A stretch of DNA of 64,000 nt from Mogibacterium sp. (GTDB lineage Bacteria > Bacillota > Clostridia > Peptostreptococcales > Anaerovoracaceae), in assembly GCA_017434025.1 (NCBI GenBank), contig JAFRGC010000041.1:30741-94740 (forward strand), written 5' to 3'. The translations under genes were made by a program, and so were the position numbers. Within the stretch, counting starts at the first letter, position 1, and the number at the start of each line of letters is the position of its first letter. Of this stretch, positions 8,429 through 19,183 are shown one piece after another. The notes under the pieces are model-generated. The model made no database searches. It was not told the origin of the DNA and was given only the letters and a program-made list of their open reading frames with translations.

Positions 8429-10168
8429 ATGAGCACCGATAAGCATATCCTGACCGCTAAACTGTATTCGACTACCAAGCCGACAGACAGTCAGCGTTCA
8501 AGATTTGAAGATTTTCTAAGAAATAAATACGGACAGGACATTCCTCTCGAGTGGATAGAGTCTGACAGATACACAGGAGGATTCGGGCTTGAGGTCGGCG
8601 GTGACATCTATGACTGGTCAGCTGCAGGCAGGATCAACCAGCTCAAGCAGGCGCTCCTTAGTGTTGCGGTCAACGATGATATCATTCCGCTCCTCAAGGA
8701 GACCATCAACAGCTGGACTCCGGAAACTCTTGCCGAACAGATCGGTACAGTCGCGACGGTAGGAGACGGGATCGCGACTGTCACAGGACTCGATCAGGCA
8801 CCTTACGGCGAGATCCTTATGTTCAGCGGAGGAGTCAGAGGAATGGTACAGGACATCCGTGAGAACGAGATCGGATGCATCCTGTTCAATGATGACGAAT
8901 CCGTAGTTCAGGGATCGACCGTCAGGAGAACCGGCAGAACAGCCGGTGTCCCGGTCGGTGAAGCATTCCTCGGCAGAGTCGTCGACTCACTTGGTGTGCC
9001 GATCGACGGACAGGGAGAGATCATACCTTCAGGCTACAGGCCAATCGAATCACCGGCGCCGACTATCGTAGACAGACAGCCGGTAAATACTCCTCTTGAG
9101 ACCGGTATCTTCTCGATAGACGCGATGTTCCCTATAGGCAGAGGCCAGAGAGAGCTGATCATCGGAGACAGACAGACCGGTAAGACCGCGATAGCGATCG
9201 ATGCCATCATCAACCAGAGGGGCAAAGACTGTATCTGCATCTACGTAGCGATCGGCCAGAAGACTTCCTCAGTCGTGCAGATCGCGCAGACACTCAAGAA
9301 GCACGGAGCGATGGACTATACGATCATCGTTTCCGCTTCTGCAAGTGATGCAGCACCGCTCCAGTACATCGCACCGTACGCAGGATGCGCTATGGGCGAG
9401 TACTTCATGCGCAAAGGCAGAGACGTACTCATCGTGTACGATGACCTCTCCAAGCACGCGGTCGCTTACAGAGCGCTCTCGCTGCTGCTCGACAGGTCAC
9501 CGGGACGTGAGGCTTTCCCGGGCGACGTTTTCTATCTGCATTCGAGACTGCTGGAGAGAGCAGCAAGGCTCTCCGACAAGATCGGCGGCGGATCGATCAC
9601 AGCGCTTCCGGTTGTAGAGACACAGGCGGGAGACGTTTCAGCATATATTCCGACGAATATCATTTCCATCACAGACGGACAGATCTTCCTTGAGTCCAGC
9701 CTGTTCTTCTCAGGACAGAGACCGGCGGTCAATGTCGGACTCTCCGTATCCAGAGTAGGCGGCGATGCTCAGACCAAAGCCATGAAGAAGGCTGCAGGAA
9801 CCCTGAGGATCGATCTGGCTCAGTACCGCGAGATGGAAGTGTTCACACAGTTCGCGTCAGATCTCGACGACGCGACAAGATCTCAGCTTGAATACGGCGC
9901 CGGACTGATGAGGATGCTCAGGCAGAAACAATACATGCCTAAGTCACAGCATGAGCAGGTCATCACACTGGTCATGGCACTGGCTCATACGATGCAGGGG
10001 ATCCCTGTAGATGACGTAAATGATTTCATCAGTGACCTTATCAAACACTTCGAGACTGAGCACAATGATGTCTGTGTCAGGATCGACAGGACCGGAGTGC
10101 TTGATCAGGATACCAGAGATGAGATCAACCAGATAGCATCCGCATTCAGGAAGGACTGGGTAAGATAG
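8429..10168 (+). CDS. atpA: F1 ATP synthase alpha subunit with fused delta C-terminal domain
   Basis: 579 residues against about 500 for normal alpha. Residues 90-579 are a standard alpha subunit: beta barrel around VATVGDGIATVTGL, Walker A GDRQTGKT (246-253), and the sensor region VGLSVSRVGGDAQ. Residues 1-82 match the C-terminal domain of the delta/OSCP subunit: an opening ILTAKLYSTTKPTDSQ, an amphipathic helix, then PLEWIESDRYTGGFGLEVG and IYDWSAAGRINQLKQAL, in the place of delta's GG-x-I-x-xGD-x-x-DxSvxGrL pattern. No delta N-terminal helical domain is found in the operon. GGGGG-type RBS and ATG 8429 just after atpF. Alpha identity is certain; the delta-domain call rests on motif reading. 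Confidence 0.93.
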   Translation: MSTDKHILTAKLYSTTKPTDSQRSRFEDFLRNKYGQDIPLEWIESDRYTGGFGLEVGGDIYDWSAAGRINQLKQALLSVAVNDDIIPLLKETINSWTPETLAEQIGTVATVGDGIATVTGLDQAPYGEILMFSGGVRGMVQDIRENEIGCILFNDDESVVQGSTVRRTGRTAGVPVGEAFLGRVVDSLGVPIDGQGEIIPSGYRPIESPAPTIVDRQPVNTPLETGIFSIDAMFPIGRGQRELIIGDRQTGKTAIAIDAIINQRGKDCICIYVAIGQKTSSVVQIAQTLKKHGAMDYTIIVSASASDAAPLQYIAPYAGCAMGEYFMRKGRDVLIVYDDLSKHAVAYRALSLLLDRSPGREAFPGDVFYLHSRLLERAARLSDKIGGGSITALPVVETQAGDVSAYIPTNIISITDGQIFLESSLFFSGQRPAVNVGLSVSRVGGDAQTKAMKKAAGTLRIDLAQYREMEVFTQFASDLDDATRSQLEYGAGLMRMLRQKQYMPKSQHEQVITLVMALAHTMQGIPVDDVNDFISDLIKHFETEHNDVCVRIDRTGVLDQDTRDEINQIASAFRKDWVR

Positions 10169-10178
10169 ACACTAGCAT

Positions 10179-12528
<2,350 letters not shown>

Positions 12529-12547
12529 GACTTCGGTGAGCAGGAAC

Positions 12548-12982
12548 ATGGCAGTATTCAGATTCGAGTTTATGGCCAGTGATCATGTGGTGTACAGCGG
12601 CGACGCGGTTTCGGTCGTCATACCAACGACAGAGGGCAAGGCAGGGATCCTTGCTCATCATTCGAATGTGATCATGGCGATCGTCCCGGGAGTGGTGGAA
12701 TTTGTTCCCGCTGCAGACGGTGAAGGCGCACAGGGTGAAAGACGGATCGTTGTAGTCTCGGATGGAATGATCAAAGTCGAGAACAACGAAGTCATCCTGC
12801 TCGTTGACAGTGCAGAGAACCCGGAGGACATCGATGTGAATCGAGCAAAGAGAGCTGCGGACAGAGCAAGGAAAGAACTGGATAAGCAGCGCTCAAGGCG
12901 AGAACTCGCAGCAATGGACGCTGAATTATCCAGAGCGCTCAACCGCCTCAGAGTTACATCCAAACACCATATCCAGAAGTGA
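12548..12982 (+). CDS. atpC: F1 ATP synthase epsilon subunit
   Basis: 144 residues, last gene of the ATP synthase operon. The N-terminal beta sandwich shows VIPTTEGKAGILAHHSNVIMAIVPGVVEF, and the C-terminal two-helix part (about 95-144) ends RELAAMDAELSRALNRLRV. ATG 12548 gives the usual MAVFRFEF start; GTG 12536, 7 nt after the atpD stop, is an alternative that would add four residues. Compared with typical epsilon there is a small charged insertion near ADGEGAQGER. Confidence 0.92.
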   Translation: MAVFRFEFMASDHVVYSGDAVSVVIPTTEGKAGILAHHSNVIMAIVPGVVEFVPAADGEGAQGERRIVVVSDGMIKVENNEVILLVDSAENPEDIDVNRAKRAADRARKELDKQRSRRELAAMDAELSRALNRLRVTSKHHIQK

Positions 12983-13036
12983 TCAGATATTAATGGCTGT
13001 GCACAGCAGCCTGTAGATACAGAGGAGATATTCAAG

Positions 13037-13816
13037 ATGAAAGAGAACGTTATTTTCTGCTATTCCGGAACAGGCAACTGTCTGGATATGGCAAAGAACA
13101 TCGCTAAGAAGCTCGGTGACACCGATATCATTATGATGAGGAAATATCCTGCAGTCACTGATGTCAGAGAGGCGAAGAGAGTAGGATTCATATTCCCTTG
13201 CTACGGCGGCGGACTTCCGGGACATGTTGAGAGATATCTGCACGATATCAAGGTCAGCCCTGAAGCATATACATTCGGTATCGCTCAGTGCGCTGCATAT
13301 AAGGGTGAAGGCCTGTACAAACTCAACGAGCTGATCCCGCTCAATTACTGGACTGCGGTATCGCATCAGTGTACATGTATCTGGCTGTTCCCACACGACC
13401 TCATGCTGCCTAAGATGGGTGCAGTAGAAGCTCAGGCAAGATCAGAGTATCTGGCAGGCAAGATAGCAGAAGATGTTAAGAACAAAGTCGTTACCAAGAA
13501 GAAACTCGGCAAGGCACTCGCCAACAAGGCTGAACACGCTGCATGGCCTCAGATCGCGCGCAAGCAGGGCCTGACACTCAAGGCAAATGACAACTGCATC
13601 CAGTGTGGAACATGTGCCAAGGTCTGCCCGACAGGCAATATCAGATATGCCGGCAAAGCGGTAGTGTTCGGTGACAAGTGCATTTCGTGCTGCGCATGTG
13701 TGCAGTATTGCCCTAAGGAGGCCATCAACTTCGGCAAGATCACCCAGAAGAGGGAGCGCTATCACAACGCAAACATTACTGTCGATGACCTCAACCAGGA
13801 GATCATTTCATTCTAG
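13037..13816 (+). CDS. EFR1-type flavodoxin/ferredoxin protein
   Basis: 259 residues. The first 140 form a flavodoxin-like domain with an FMN-loop signature FCYSGTGNCLDMAKNIAKK near the start. The last third is a two-cluster ferredoxin: CIQCGTCAKVCPTGNI and CISCCACVQYCPKEAI, each with the Cys spacing of a [4Fe-4S] site. Such proteins are common in anaerobic Firmicutes and are expected to shuttle electrons between a flavin and iron-sulfur clusters; the partner is unknown. It follows atpC by 54 nt with its own GAGGAG site and may be read through from the ATP synthase operon. Terminator at 13853-13885. Confidence 0.9.
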   Translation: MKENVIFCYSGTGNCLDMAKNIAKKLGDTDIIMMRKYPAVTDVREAKRVGFIFPCYGGGLPGHVERYLHDIKVSPEAYTFGIAQCAAYKGEGLYKLNELIPLNYWTAVSHQCTCIWLFPHDLMLPKMGAVEAQARSEYLAGKIAEDVKNKVVTKKKLGKALANKAEHAAWPQIARKQGLTLKANDNCIQCGTCAKVCPTGNIRYAGKAVVFGDKCISCCACVQYCPKEAINFGKITQKRERYHNANITVDDLNQEIISF

Positions 13817-13852
13817 TCGGTGACGGCAGACGACTGTAATAATGCCATTCGC

Positions 13853-13885
13853 TGCTGCCGGGACCAGATGCCTGGCAGCATTTTT
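13853..13885 (+). terminator. Terminator after the EFR1 gene
   Basis: Stem TGCTGCCGGG / CCTGGCAGCA (one G-T pair) with an 8-nt loop and five T. It separates the EFR1 gene and the ATP synthase region from tagD. Confidence 0.85.
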
Positions 13886-13902
13886 AGAAAAAGGAGAGAC
13901 TG

Positions 13903-14358
13903 ATGAAGAGAGTTATCACTTACGGGACTTATGATCTGCTCCATTACGGCCACATCAACCTGCTCAGGAGAGCCAAAGCTCTCGGCGACTATCTGATCGT
14001 GGCGATCTCGACTGACGAGTTCAACTGGAACGCAAAGCGCAAGAAATGCTATTTCTCCTATGAGCAGAGGAAGGCACTCGTCGAGTCGATCAGATATGTC
14101 GATCTTGTCATACCTGAGGAGAACTGGGAGCAGAAGAGATCGGACATGCACGAGTATCACATTGATACTTTTGTCATCGGCGACGACTGGGAAGGCAAGT
14201 TCGATTTCCTCAAGGACGAAGGCGTTGAAGTTGTTTACCTGGCGAGGACACCGGAGATCAGCAGCAGCCAGATCAAGAAGGATCTGTACGATGCAAATGC
14301 TGTCGACGGGGAGTCCAAGACATCTCATGATGAGATAGATACTGATCCTGGCAAGTAA
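13903..14358 (+). CDS. tagD: Glycerol-3-phosphate cytidylyltransferase
   Basis: Makes CDP-glycerol from CTP and glycerol-3-phosphate, a precursor for teichoic-acid-like or glycerol-phosphate cell-surface polymers. Nucleotidyltransferase motifs are intact: ITYGTYDLLHYGHINLL with HYGH at 14-17, and RTPEISSSQIKKDL in place of the RTEGISTT signature. The core of about 130 residues matches the family; the last 20 (acidic, Ser/Thr/Asp-rich) are extra. AAGGAG precedes ATG 13903. No other teichoic acid genes are nearby. Confidence 0.92.
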   Translation: MKRVITYGTYDLLHYGHINLLRRAKALGDYLIVAISTDEFNWNAKRKKCYFSYEQRKALVESIRYVDLVIPEENWEQKRSDMHEYHIDTFVIGDDWEGKFDFLKDEGVEVVYLARTPEISSSQIKKDLYDANAVDGESKTSHDEIDTDPGK

Positions 14359-14395
14359 TACTTGATCAGGAGGATCCGAAAGGAGGGATGGATCA

Positions 14396-15199
14396 ATGGA
14401 TATGAGTAATGTAATGTCTGTTGTTGTTGGATTTCTGACTACAGCAGGTCTTAGGATCCTGCTGGCGCTGGTGATCTATATTGTCGGAAGATTTGTGATC
14501 GGCAAACTGATGAAGCTGTTCGGCAAACTCAAGGCGTTCACCGGCATGGATGAGACAGCCCGCAACTACATTATGACATTTATCAAGGCAACGCTTTATG
14601 TGATTCTTGGTGTTGCTATCATCGCGCAGCTGGGAGTCAATATGGCTTCGGTCATAGCAGTTATCGCTTCCTGCGGTGTAGCTGTCGGCCTTGCTATGCA
14701 GGGAGCCCTCAGCAATCTTGCGGGCGGCATCATGCTGCTGATCTTCAGACCATTCAATGTCGGTGACTATATCGTAGCCGGAGGGGAAGAAGGCGTAGTC
14801 AAGAGGATCTCTCTGATCTACACAGTACTGAATACTGTGGATAACAAGCAGGTATCGATCCCTAACGGCTCGATGATGAATGCCAATATCACGAATGCAT
14901 CAGTGGAGAACGTCCGCAGAGTCGACCTGACATTCAATATCGATGGGGCAGAGCCGATCAAGAAAGTCCAGGCTGCGATCATGGGGGCGGTCATAGATTC
15001 CAAACTGGCTATGGCAGATCCGGCGCCGCAGGTAGAGCCACTCGCAGGTATTCCGGGAGGACTCCAGTACACAGTACGTGTCTGGTGCAAAACTTCTGAT
15101 TACTGGGATCTCTATTTCGAACTGATGCGTGAGATCCCTGCAGCTCTCGGTATCGCAGGTATTGCAGGACCTTCGACACCTGTCAAGGTCAATAAGTGA
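14396..15199 (+). CDS. mscS: Small-conductance mechanosensitive channel
   Basis: MscS-type channel that releases solutes on hypo-osmotic shock. 267 residues with two N-terminal membrane helices, then the pore helix SVIAVIASCGVAVGLAMQGALSNLAGG with the Gly/Ala packing pattern, and the beta domain start IFRPFNVGDYIVAGGEEGVV, followed by QVSIPNGSMMNANITN. All are family hallmarks. A strong AAGGAGGG lies 8 nt before ATG 14396. It follows tagD by 37 nt and precedes an unknown small gene by 14 nt, so these three are probably one operon. Confidence 0.94.
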   Translation: MDMSNVMSVVVGFLTTAGLRILLALVIYIVGRFVIGKLMKLFGKLKAFTGMDETARNYIMTFIKATLYVILGVAIIAQLGVNMASVIAVIASCGVAVGLAMQGALSNLAGGIMLLIFRPFNVGDYIVAGGEEGVVKRISLIYTVLNTVDNKQVSIPNGSMMNANITNASVENVRRVDLTFNIDGAEPIKKVQAAIMGAVIDSKLAMADPAPQVEPLAGIPGGLQYTVRVWCKTSDYWDLYFELMREIPAALGIAGIAGPSTPVKVNK

Positions 15200-15213
15200 T
15201 CAGACGTTAAGGA

Positions 15214-15657
15214 ATGGCAGATAAGAGACCGGACACAGGATCATCCAGAACCCGACTGTACAAACTGGCACAGTGGACGTGGGGACTCCCGCAGACACTG
15301 ATTGGAGCCGGACTGTTTCTGGCGCACAGAAAAGACCGCCACTTTGACTATCACGGGGCGAAAGTCACCCTGTGGGACAAGCCGACTGGCATTTCGCTCG
15401 GCAGATTTATTTTCGTGCCTTCCAGGAATGGCCGTCCTGACGAGTTCATCTTAGACCATGAGTATGGACATACCATACAGTCTTTGATGCTGGGTCCGGC
15501 TTATCTTCTGCTGGTAGGAGCTCCATCCATACTCTGGCACAGGCTGCCTGCCTTTGAACATATGAGAAATCATACAGGCAAGTCTTACTATTCAGTACTG
15601 TTTGAGAAATCTGCGAACAGCCTAGGCGCCAAAGCCACAGGCAGGAAAAGGAAATAG
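15214..15657 (+). CDS. Unknown protein with HEYGH zinc-site-like motif
   Basis: 147 residues. A basic N-terminus, a hydrophobic stretch WGLPQTLIGAGLFLAH (about 24-40), then FILDHEYGHTIQSLMLGPAYLLLVGAPSILW, which contains an HExxH motif (HEYGH) in a context that could be membrane-associated, and a final basic tail. HExxH suggests a zinc-dependent hydrolase fold, but no third ligand can be assigned, and a catalytic role is only possible. It is the third gene after tagD and mscS (14 nt after mscS). The ATG at 15214 lacks a strong Shine-Dalgarno. I do not recognise a characterised homologue. Confidence 0.6.
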   Translation: MADKRPDTGSSRTRLYKLAQWTWGLPQTLIGAGLFLAHRKDRHFDYHGAKVTLWDKPTGISLGRFIFVPSRNGRPDEFILDHEYGHTIQSLMLGPAYLLLVGAPSILWHRLPAFEHMRNHTGKSYYSVLFEKSANSLGAKATGRKRK

Positions 15658-15686
15658 CGCGGGGAAGACGATCTGAAGTTCATAGA

Positions 15687-15728
15687 AAAACCCTTTTGCC
15701 GGATATGATCTGACAAAAGGGTCTTTTG
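15687..15728. terminator. Bidirectional terminator between convergent genes
   Basis: Stem ACCCTTTTG / CAAAAGGGT flanked by A-run and T-run, 15-nt loop. It closes the tagD-mscS unit on the + strand and the 15748-16536 gene on the minus strand. Confidence 0.8.
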
Positions 15729-15747
15729 TTTATTGAAATACAGTTCT

Positions 15748-16536
15748 CTATGAAACCAGATGGAACAGCTTCCTGGTGCGGTTCGCAAGCAGTCCGATCA
15801 CAGTTCCGCCGAGTACTAATTTGAGCAGTGCTGCGGCAAGAGGATACTTGTTCCAGTACAGAGGGGCGACTGCGTCCAGTCCGGAGAGGATCAGCGCCAG
15901 CGCTCCGATAGCCAGCAGGTTCTGCCTGGTGAGCAGTTTGCGGACCGGGATATCCGGGAAAAGCATCTTGGCGGTCGCAGTGAAAAGCCCGAGCATGATG
16001 GCGAAACCAAGAGCCAATGATGCTATGAATGCGCCAAGCGGAGATGCGAAAATCACATCCCACAGGAAAGAAATCATAGTCAGTATCCCGGTTCCTATGA
16101 GCCACAGAGGCATCACAATGAGCAGCCTGACCGAGAGCGGCATTGACAGGACCGCCTGACGGAATCTGGCTATGACGCTGAGTTTCGCGCCTTTCTGTTC
16201 ATCCGCGTCTCCGTCATCGTCATCGACAGTCGCATTGACAAAATCGTCAACATCCATCACGATCGGAGCAGGCCGGAAGCTGGCAGCAGACTGATCCTCC
16301 ACTATATCTGCGGGACTCGAAAAGGCCAGACCTGTGAGAAGCGAAAGCACTACAAGTGTCGTAGTGATCCCGCGGCCGATATGCTTGCGGGCTTCTGATT
16401 TGGGATCATAGGTGCCTTCGAGATAACCATCGATACGCTTCCCGATCCCTTTGCTGACCTTATCAGCAGCCTTGATCAGTTCCTCTGCGTGGTCATCTGT
16501 GGCCCCTCTTGTAACACGCGGTATTCTTGCAGCCAT
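15748..16536 (-). CDS. Unknown multi-pass membrane protein
   Basis: 262 residues. A cytoplasmic N-terminus of about 55 residues (VTRGATDDHAEELIKAADKVSKGIGKRIDGYLEG) precedes a membrane helix ITTTLVVLSLLTGLAF. An acidic loop follows, with DVDDFVNATVDDDDGDADEQ (about 94-113), and then four or five helices in the C-terminal half. The acidic loop next to a Pro-containing segment could bind cations, but this is speculation. GGAGGTATCAG precedes ATG 16536. It is monocistronic and divergent from the TauE-YedE region. No recognised family. Confidence 0.6.
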   Translation of the reverse strand: MAARIPRVTRGATDDHAEELIKAADKVSKGIGKRIDGYLEGTYDPKSEARKHIGRGITTTLVVLSLLTGLAFSSPADIVEDQSAASFRPAPIVMDVDDFVNATVDDDDGDADEQKGAKLSVIARFRQAVLSMPLSVRLLIVMPLWLIGTGILTMISFLWDVIFASPLGAFIASLALGFAIMLGLFTATAKMLFPDIPVRKLLTRQNLLAIGALALILSGLDAVAPLYWNKYPLAAALLKLVLGGTVIGLLANRTRKLFHLVS

Positions 16537-16657
16537 ATTCTGATACCTCCTTACCGGATAAAGGGGATATAACCAGAAATCATTTCCGGCTTGATTATAT
16601 CATATACGTTGAGAAATCGCTCCATTTTCGATTCCTTGTCTACACCCTCTCCAAATG

Positions 16658-16666
16658 TGATATAAT
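16658..16666 (+). promoter_or_regulatory. Extended -10 promoter of the second TauE gene
   Basis: TGA-TATAAT (TATAAT 16661-16666), 66 nt before the start codon. A TTGTCT lies 19 nt further upstream, so the extended -10 probably carries recognition. Confidence 0.5.
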
Positions 16667-16731
16667 CATTTAGTTAGTGCACCTGAGAGGTGCGTGCAGA
16701 CAGCAATACTACTCATTACGGAGGTTTATAT

Positions 16732-17640
16732 ATGGTAATGGCATTAAGAGTCCTTGCCGTGCTGGGACTGCTTCTGAACGCGTTACTGGTTTTCAGGAAG
16801 ATCAAGGCATTGCGCGCTACAGAAGCCGGCGCGGAGAAATGGGAAGAAGGCAAGAAACATGCAGTCTATAACACTATCGTAGGAATCGTTGCGAATTTCT
16901 TCGATGTATTCGGCATAGGAGCGTTCGCAACCACTTCGGCTGCATTCAAGATGGGCAAATCGGTCAGAGACGGTGATATCCCGGGAACACTCAACGTAGG
17001 TGATACTTTCCCGGTGTGCATCGAAGCATTCCTCTTTGCCGCGCTTGCAGGCGTTGACGGTGTCACGCTCGGCGTTCTGGTCGTTGCAGCTGTTGTAGGA
17101 GCTTTCCTCGGATCGACACTGGTCACCAAACTCAACATTCAGGGCGTCAGGCTTATGATGGGTGTAGGAATGGTGATCCTCGGTATCATGATGGCACTCA
17201 GAGCTCTTGCTGTCGGGCCGTTTGGATTGGCCGGTGACGGACTCAGTCTGACGGGCGGCAGACTCGTGATCGCTGCTTTCGTCATGATCATTCTCGGCAT
17301 TCTGATGAATATCGGCGTAGGACTGTACGCTCCATGTATGGCGATCTGCTGCGGGCTGGGAATGAGCGTCACAGCGACACTTCCGATCGTCATGGGTGCG
17401 TCTGCGCTGCTGATGGCATTCGGTAACGGACCTCAGTTCATCAAGACCGGAAGATTTGATATGGTCGCAGTGCTGTGCCAGATGGTTGGCGGAACTGCCG
17501 GTGTGCTTGCTGCGTACTTCCTGGTCAAGAACCTGGATGTCAAGATCCTCACACTGATCGTTGCGGCTGTAGTTCTGGTGACAGCAGTCCTGTTCTTCAG
17601 AGATTATAAGAACGGCAAGCCAAGACGCCGCAGAGCATAG
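16732..17640 (+). CDS. TauE/SafE-type permease, paralogue of the 4363-5307 protein
   Basis: 302 residues, polytopic. The two-repeat motif set is plain: GIGAFATTSAAFKMGK and PGTLNVGDTFPVC in the first half, ILMNIGVGLYAPCMAICCGLG in the second, and NGPQFIKTGRFDMVAVLCQM near the end. These blocks match the protein at 4363-5307 almost residue for residue, so the two are paralogues. ATG 16732 is chosen for GGAGG at 16720-16724. It lies 190 nt ahead of yedE, with a hairpin between, and may export sulfite or a related anion arising from the sulfur/selenium genes that follow (inference). Confidence 0.88.
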   Translation: MVMALRVLAVLGLLLNALLVFRKIKALRATEAGAEKWEEGKKHAVYNTIVGIVANFFDVFGIGAFATTSAAFKMGKSVRDGDIPGTLNVGDTFPVCIEAFLFAALAGVDGVTLGVLVVAAVVGAFLGSTLVTKLNIQGVRLMMGVGMVILGIMMALRALAVGPFGLAGDGLSLTGGRLVIAAFVMIILGILMNIGVGLYAPCMAICCGLGMSVTATLPIVMGASALLMAFGNGPQFIKTGRFDMVAVLCQMVGGTAGVLAAYFLVKNLDVKILTLIVAAVVLVTAVLFFRDYKNGKPRRRRA

Positions 17641-17765
17641 AGCAGAGGATCGCATTATTGCTGAAATCACTTAAAGCGGTGGAATGATATAGAAAATATC
17701 TATAATACGTCTTGAGTTCATTGGCGGAAATAATTTGTTATTGTACATAGAACGAATTAAGATTA

Positions 17766-17792
17766 ATTGAGGCCGAATTGTCCGGCCTCAAT
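17766..17792 (+). terminator. Hairpin between the TauE gene and yedE
   Basis: Perfect 10-bp stem ATTGAGGCCG / CGGCCTCAAT with a 7-nt loop, followed by the T-rich CATTTTAT. Probable terminator of the permease gene, or a leader structure for yedE, which begins 40 nt later. Confidence 0.65.
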
Positions 17793-17831
17793 CATTTTAT
17801 ATGGAAATTATAAGTATATGGAGGAATCGTT

Positions 17832-18914
17832 ATGGCTGAAAAGAAAAATGATAAGTTGCTCATTATCATTGCAGGTCTCATTATCGGCGTCATTGCTGCC
17901 GGACTAGCATACCTCGGGAACCCTAAGAACATGGGATTCTGCATCGCATGCTTCCTGCGTGATACAGTAGGCGGACTCGGACTTCACAGGGCACCTGTTG
18001 TACAGTACATCAGACCTGAGATCGTCGGAATCGTGATCGGAGCTTTCGCTGCAGCATTTGTTAAGAAGGAGTTCAGCTCCAAGGGCGGCAGCGCACCTAT
18101 GACAAGATTCGTTCTCGGATTCTTTGCTATGGTTGGCTGTCTTATGTTCCTGGGCTGCCCGTTCAGAATGATCCTGAGACTGGCAGGCGGAGATCTGAAC
18201 GCACTGCTCGGACTTGTTGGATTCGCTGCAGGTATCCTCTGCGGTATCTTCTTCCTCAAGAGCGGATACTCTCTCAAGAGAACTTATGCGCTGACAGCAG
18301 GTGAAGGTTACTGGCTCCCTATCGTAGAAGTAGTCATCTTCGTTCTGCTTCTCGCTAAGCCGGCATTCCTGTTCTTCTCCGAGGAAGGTCCTGGATCAAT
18401 GCACGCTGCAGTAGGATTCGCACTTTGTGCAGGACTCGTAGTAGGTGTTCTCGCTCAGAGAACAAGACTGTGCATGGTCGGCGGAATGAGAGACCTGGTA
18501 CTCTTCAAAGAAACAAGACTTCTCTGGGGATTCATCGCTATCCTCGTTGCTGCTCTGGTAACAAACCTGGTACTCGGCGGATTCAAGCTCGGATTTGCTG
18601 AGCAGCCTGTAGCTCACATGGATGGACTCTGGAACGCTCTCGGAATGCTGCTCGTCGGATATGCATGCGTACTGCTCGGCGGATGCCCTCTGAGACAGCT
18701 CGTTATGTCCGGTGAAGGAAATGCAGACAGTGCAGTTACAGTACTCGGCCTCATGGTAGGCGCTGCATTCTGCCACAATTTCGGACTCGCTTCCAGCGGT
18801 GAAGGCCCGACAGCTAACGGCAAGATCGCAGTTATCATCGGAATCATCGTTGTTACTCTGATCGGTGTTGTAAACACATACGTAAAGGCAGAGGCAGCCA
18901 AAGAAGCTGCATAG
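17832..18914 (+). CDS. yedE: YedE-family putative selenium/sulfur transporter
   Basis: 360-residue membrane protein with about nine helices. The Cys-containing blocks of the YedE selenium-associated branch are present: GFCIACFLRDTVGGLGLH (C37, C40), YIRPEIVGIVIGAF, FLGCPFRMILRLAGGDLNAL, TRLCMVGGMRDL and LGGCPLRQLVMSGEGNADS. The wider YeeE/YedE family includes the thiosulfate importer TsuA, which passes its cargo along conserved cysteines; the branch with these motifs is usually tied to selenium genes. GGAGG precedes ATG 17832. The downstream TusA-like gene 13 nt away is the expected cytoplasmic acceptor. Exact substrate is not decided by sequence. Confidence 0.85.
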   Translation: MAEKKNDKLLIIIAGLIIGVIAAGLAYLGNPKNMGFCIACFLRDTVGGLGLHRAPVVQYIRPEIVGIVIGAFAAAFVKKEFSSKGGSAPMTRFVLGFFAMVGCLMFLGCPFRMILRLAGGDLNALLGLVGFAAGILCGIFFLKSGYSLKRTYALTAGEGYWLPIVEVVIFVLLLAKPAFLFFSEEGPGSMHAAVGFALCAGLVVGVLAQRTRLCMVGGMRDLVLFKETRLLWGFIAILVAALVTNLVLGGFKLGFAEQPVAHMDGLWNALGMLLVGYACVLLGGCPLRQLVMSGEGNADSAVTVLGLMVGAAFCHNFGLASSGEGPTANGKIAVIIGIIVVTLIGVVNTYVKAEAAKEAA

Positions 18915-18927
18915 ACGGAGGTATAAT

Positions 18928-19128
18928 ATGGTCGATGCAAGAGGACTTTCGTGTCCAATGCCGGTTATCATGACTCAGAAGGCTATGAAGAGCAAGGAAG
19001 ACTACTACGAAGTGCTCGTAGACAGCAAGACACCTTGCGAGAACGTCACACGTTTTGCCCAGAGTCAGGGATACAAAGTAGACGTTGAGGAGAAGGGCGG
19101 AGAGTTCCTGCTCAAGATCTCCAGATAA
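18928..19128 (+). CDS. TusA-like sulfur carrier protein (YedF N-terminal type)
   Basis: 66-residue cytoplasmic protein of the SirA/TusA fold. The active motif DARGLSCPMPVIMTQKAMK (residues 3-21) holds the persulfide Cys of the CPxP signature; the rest, VTRFAQSQGYKVDVEEKGGEFLLKI, is the beta-alpha end of the fold. Full YedF has a second DsrE-like domain which is absent here. GGAGG lies 7 nt ahead of ATG 18928 and the gene is 13 nt after yedE, so the pair is cotranscribed; the probable job is to accept sulfur or selenium from YedE and pass it on. Confidence 0.9.
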   Translation: MVDARGLSCPMPVIMTQKAMKSKEDYYEVLVDSKTPCENVTRFAQSQGYKVDVEEKGGEFLLKISR

Positions 19129-19155
19129 TCAGCATCAGAAGAACCTCAGAAACAG

Positions 19156-19183
19156 ACTCCCGGACTTCGGCCCGGGAGTTTTT
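19156..19183 (+). terminator. Terminator after the yedE-tusA pair
   Basis: Perfect 8-bp stem ACTCCCGG / CCGGGAGT, 8-nt loop with TTCG core, then TTTTT. Located 28 nt after the TusA-like stop. Confidence 0.9.

Noticed and set aside
8404-8429. Frameshifted or lost start of a separate atpH
   Set aside because: Only 24 nt lie between atpF and atpA, and the delta-like part is in frame with alpha, so this is a fusion and not a broken gene.
16783-17670. 295-codon open frame on the minus strand over the second TauE gene
   Set aside because: His/Asp/Ser-rich translation typical of antisense to a membrane protein gene.
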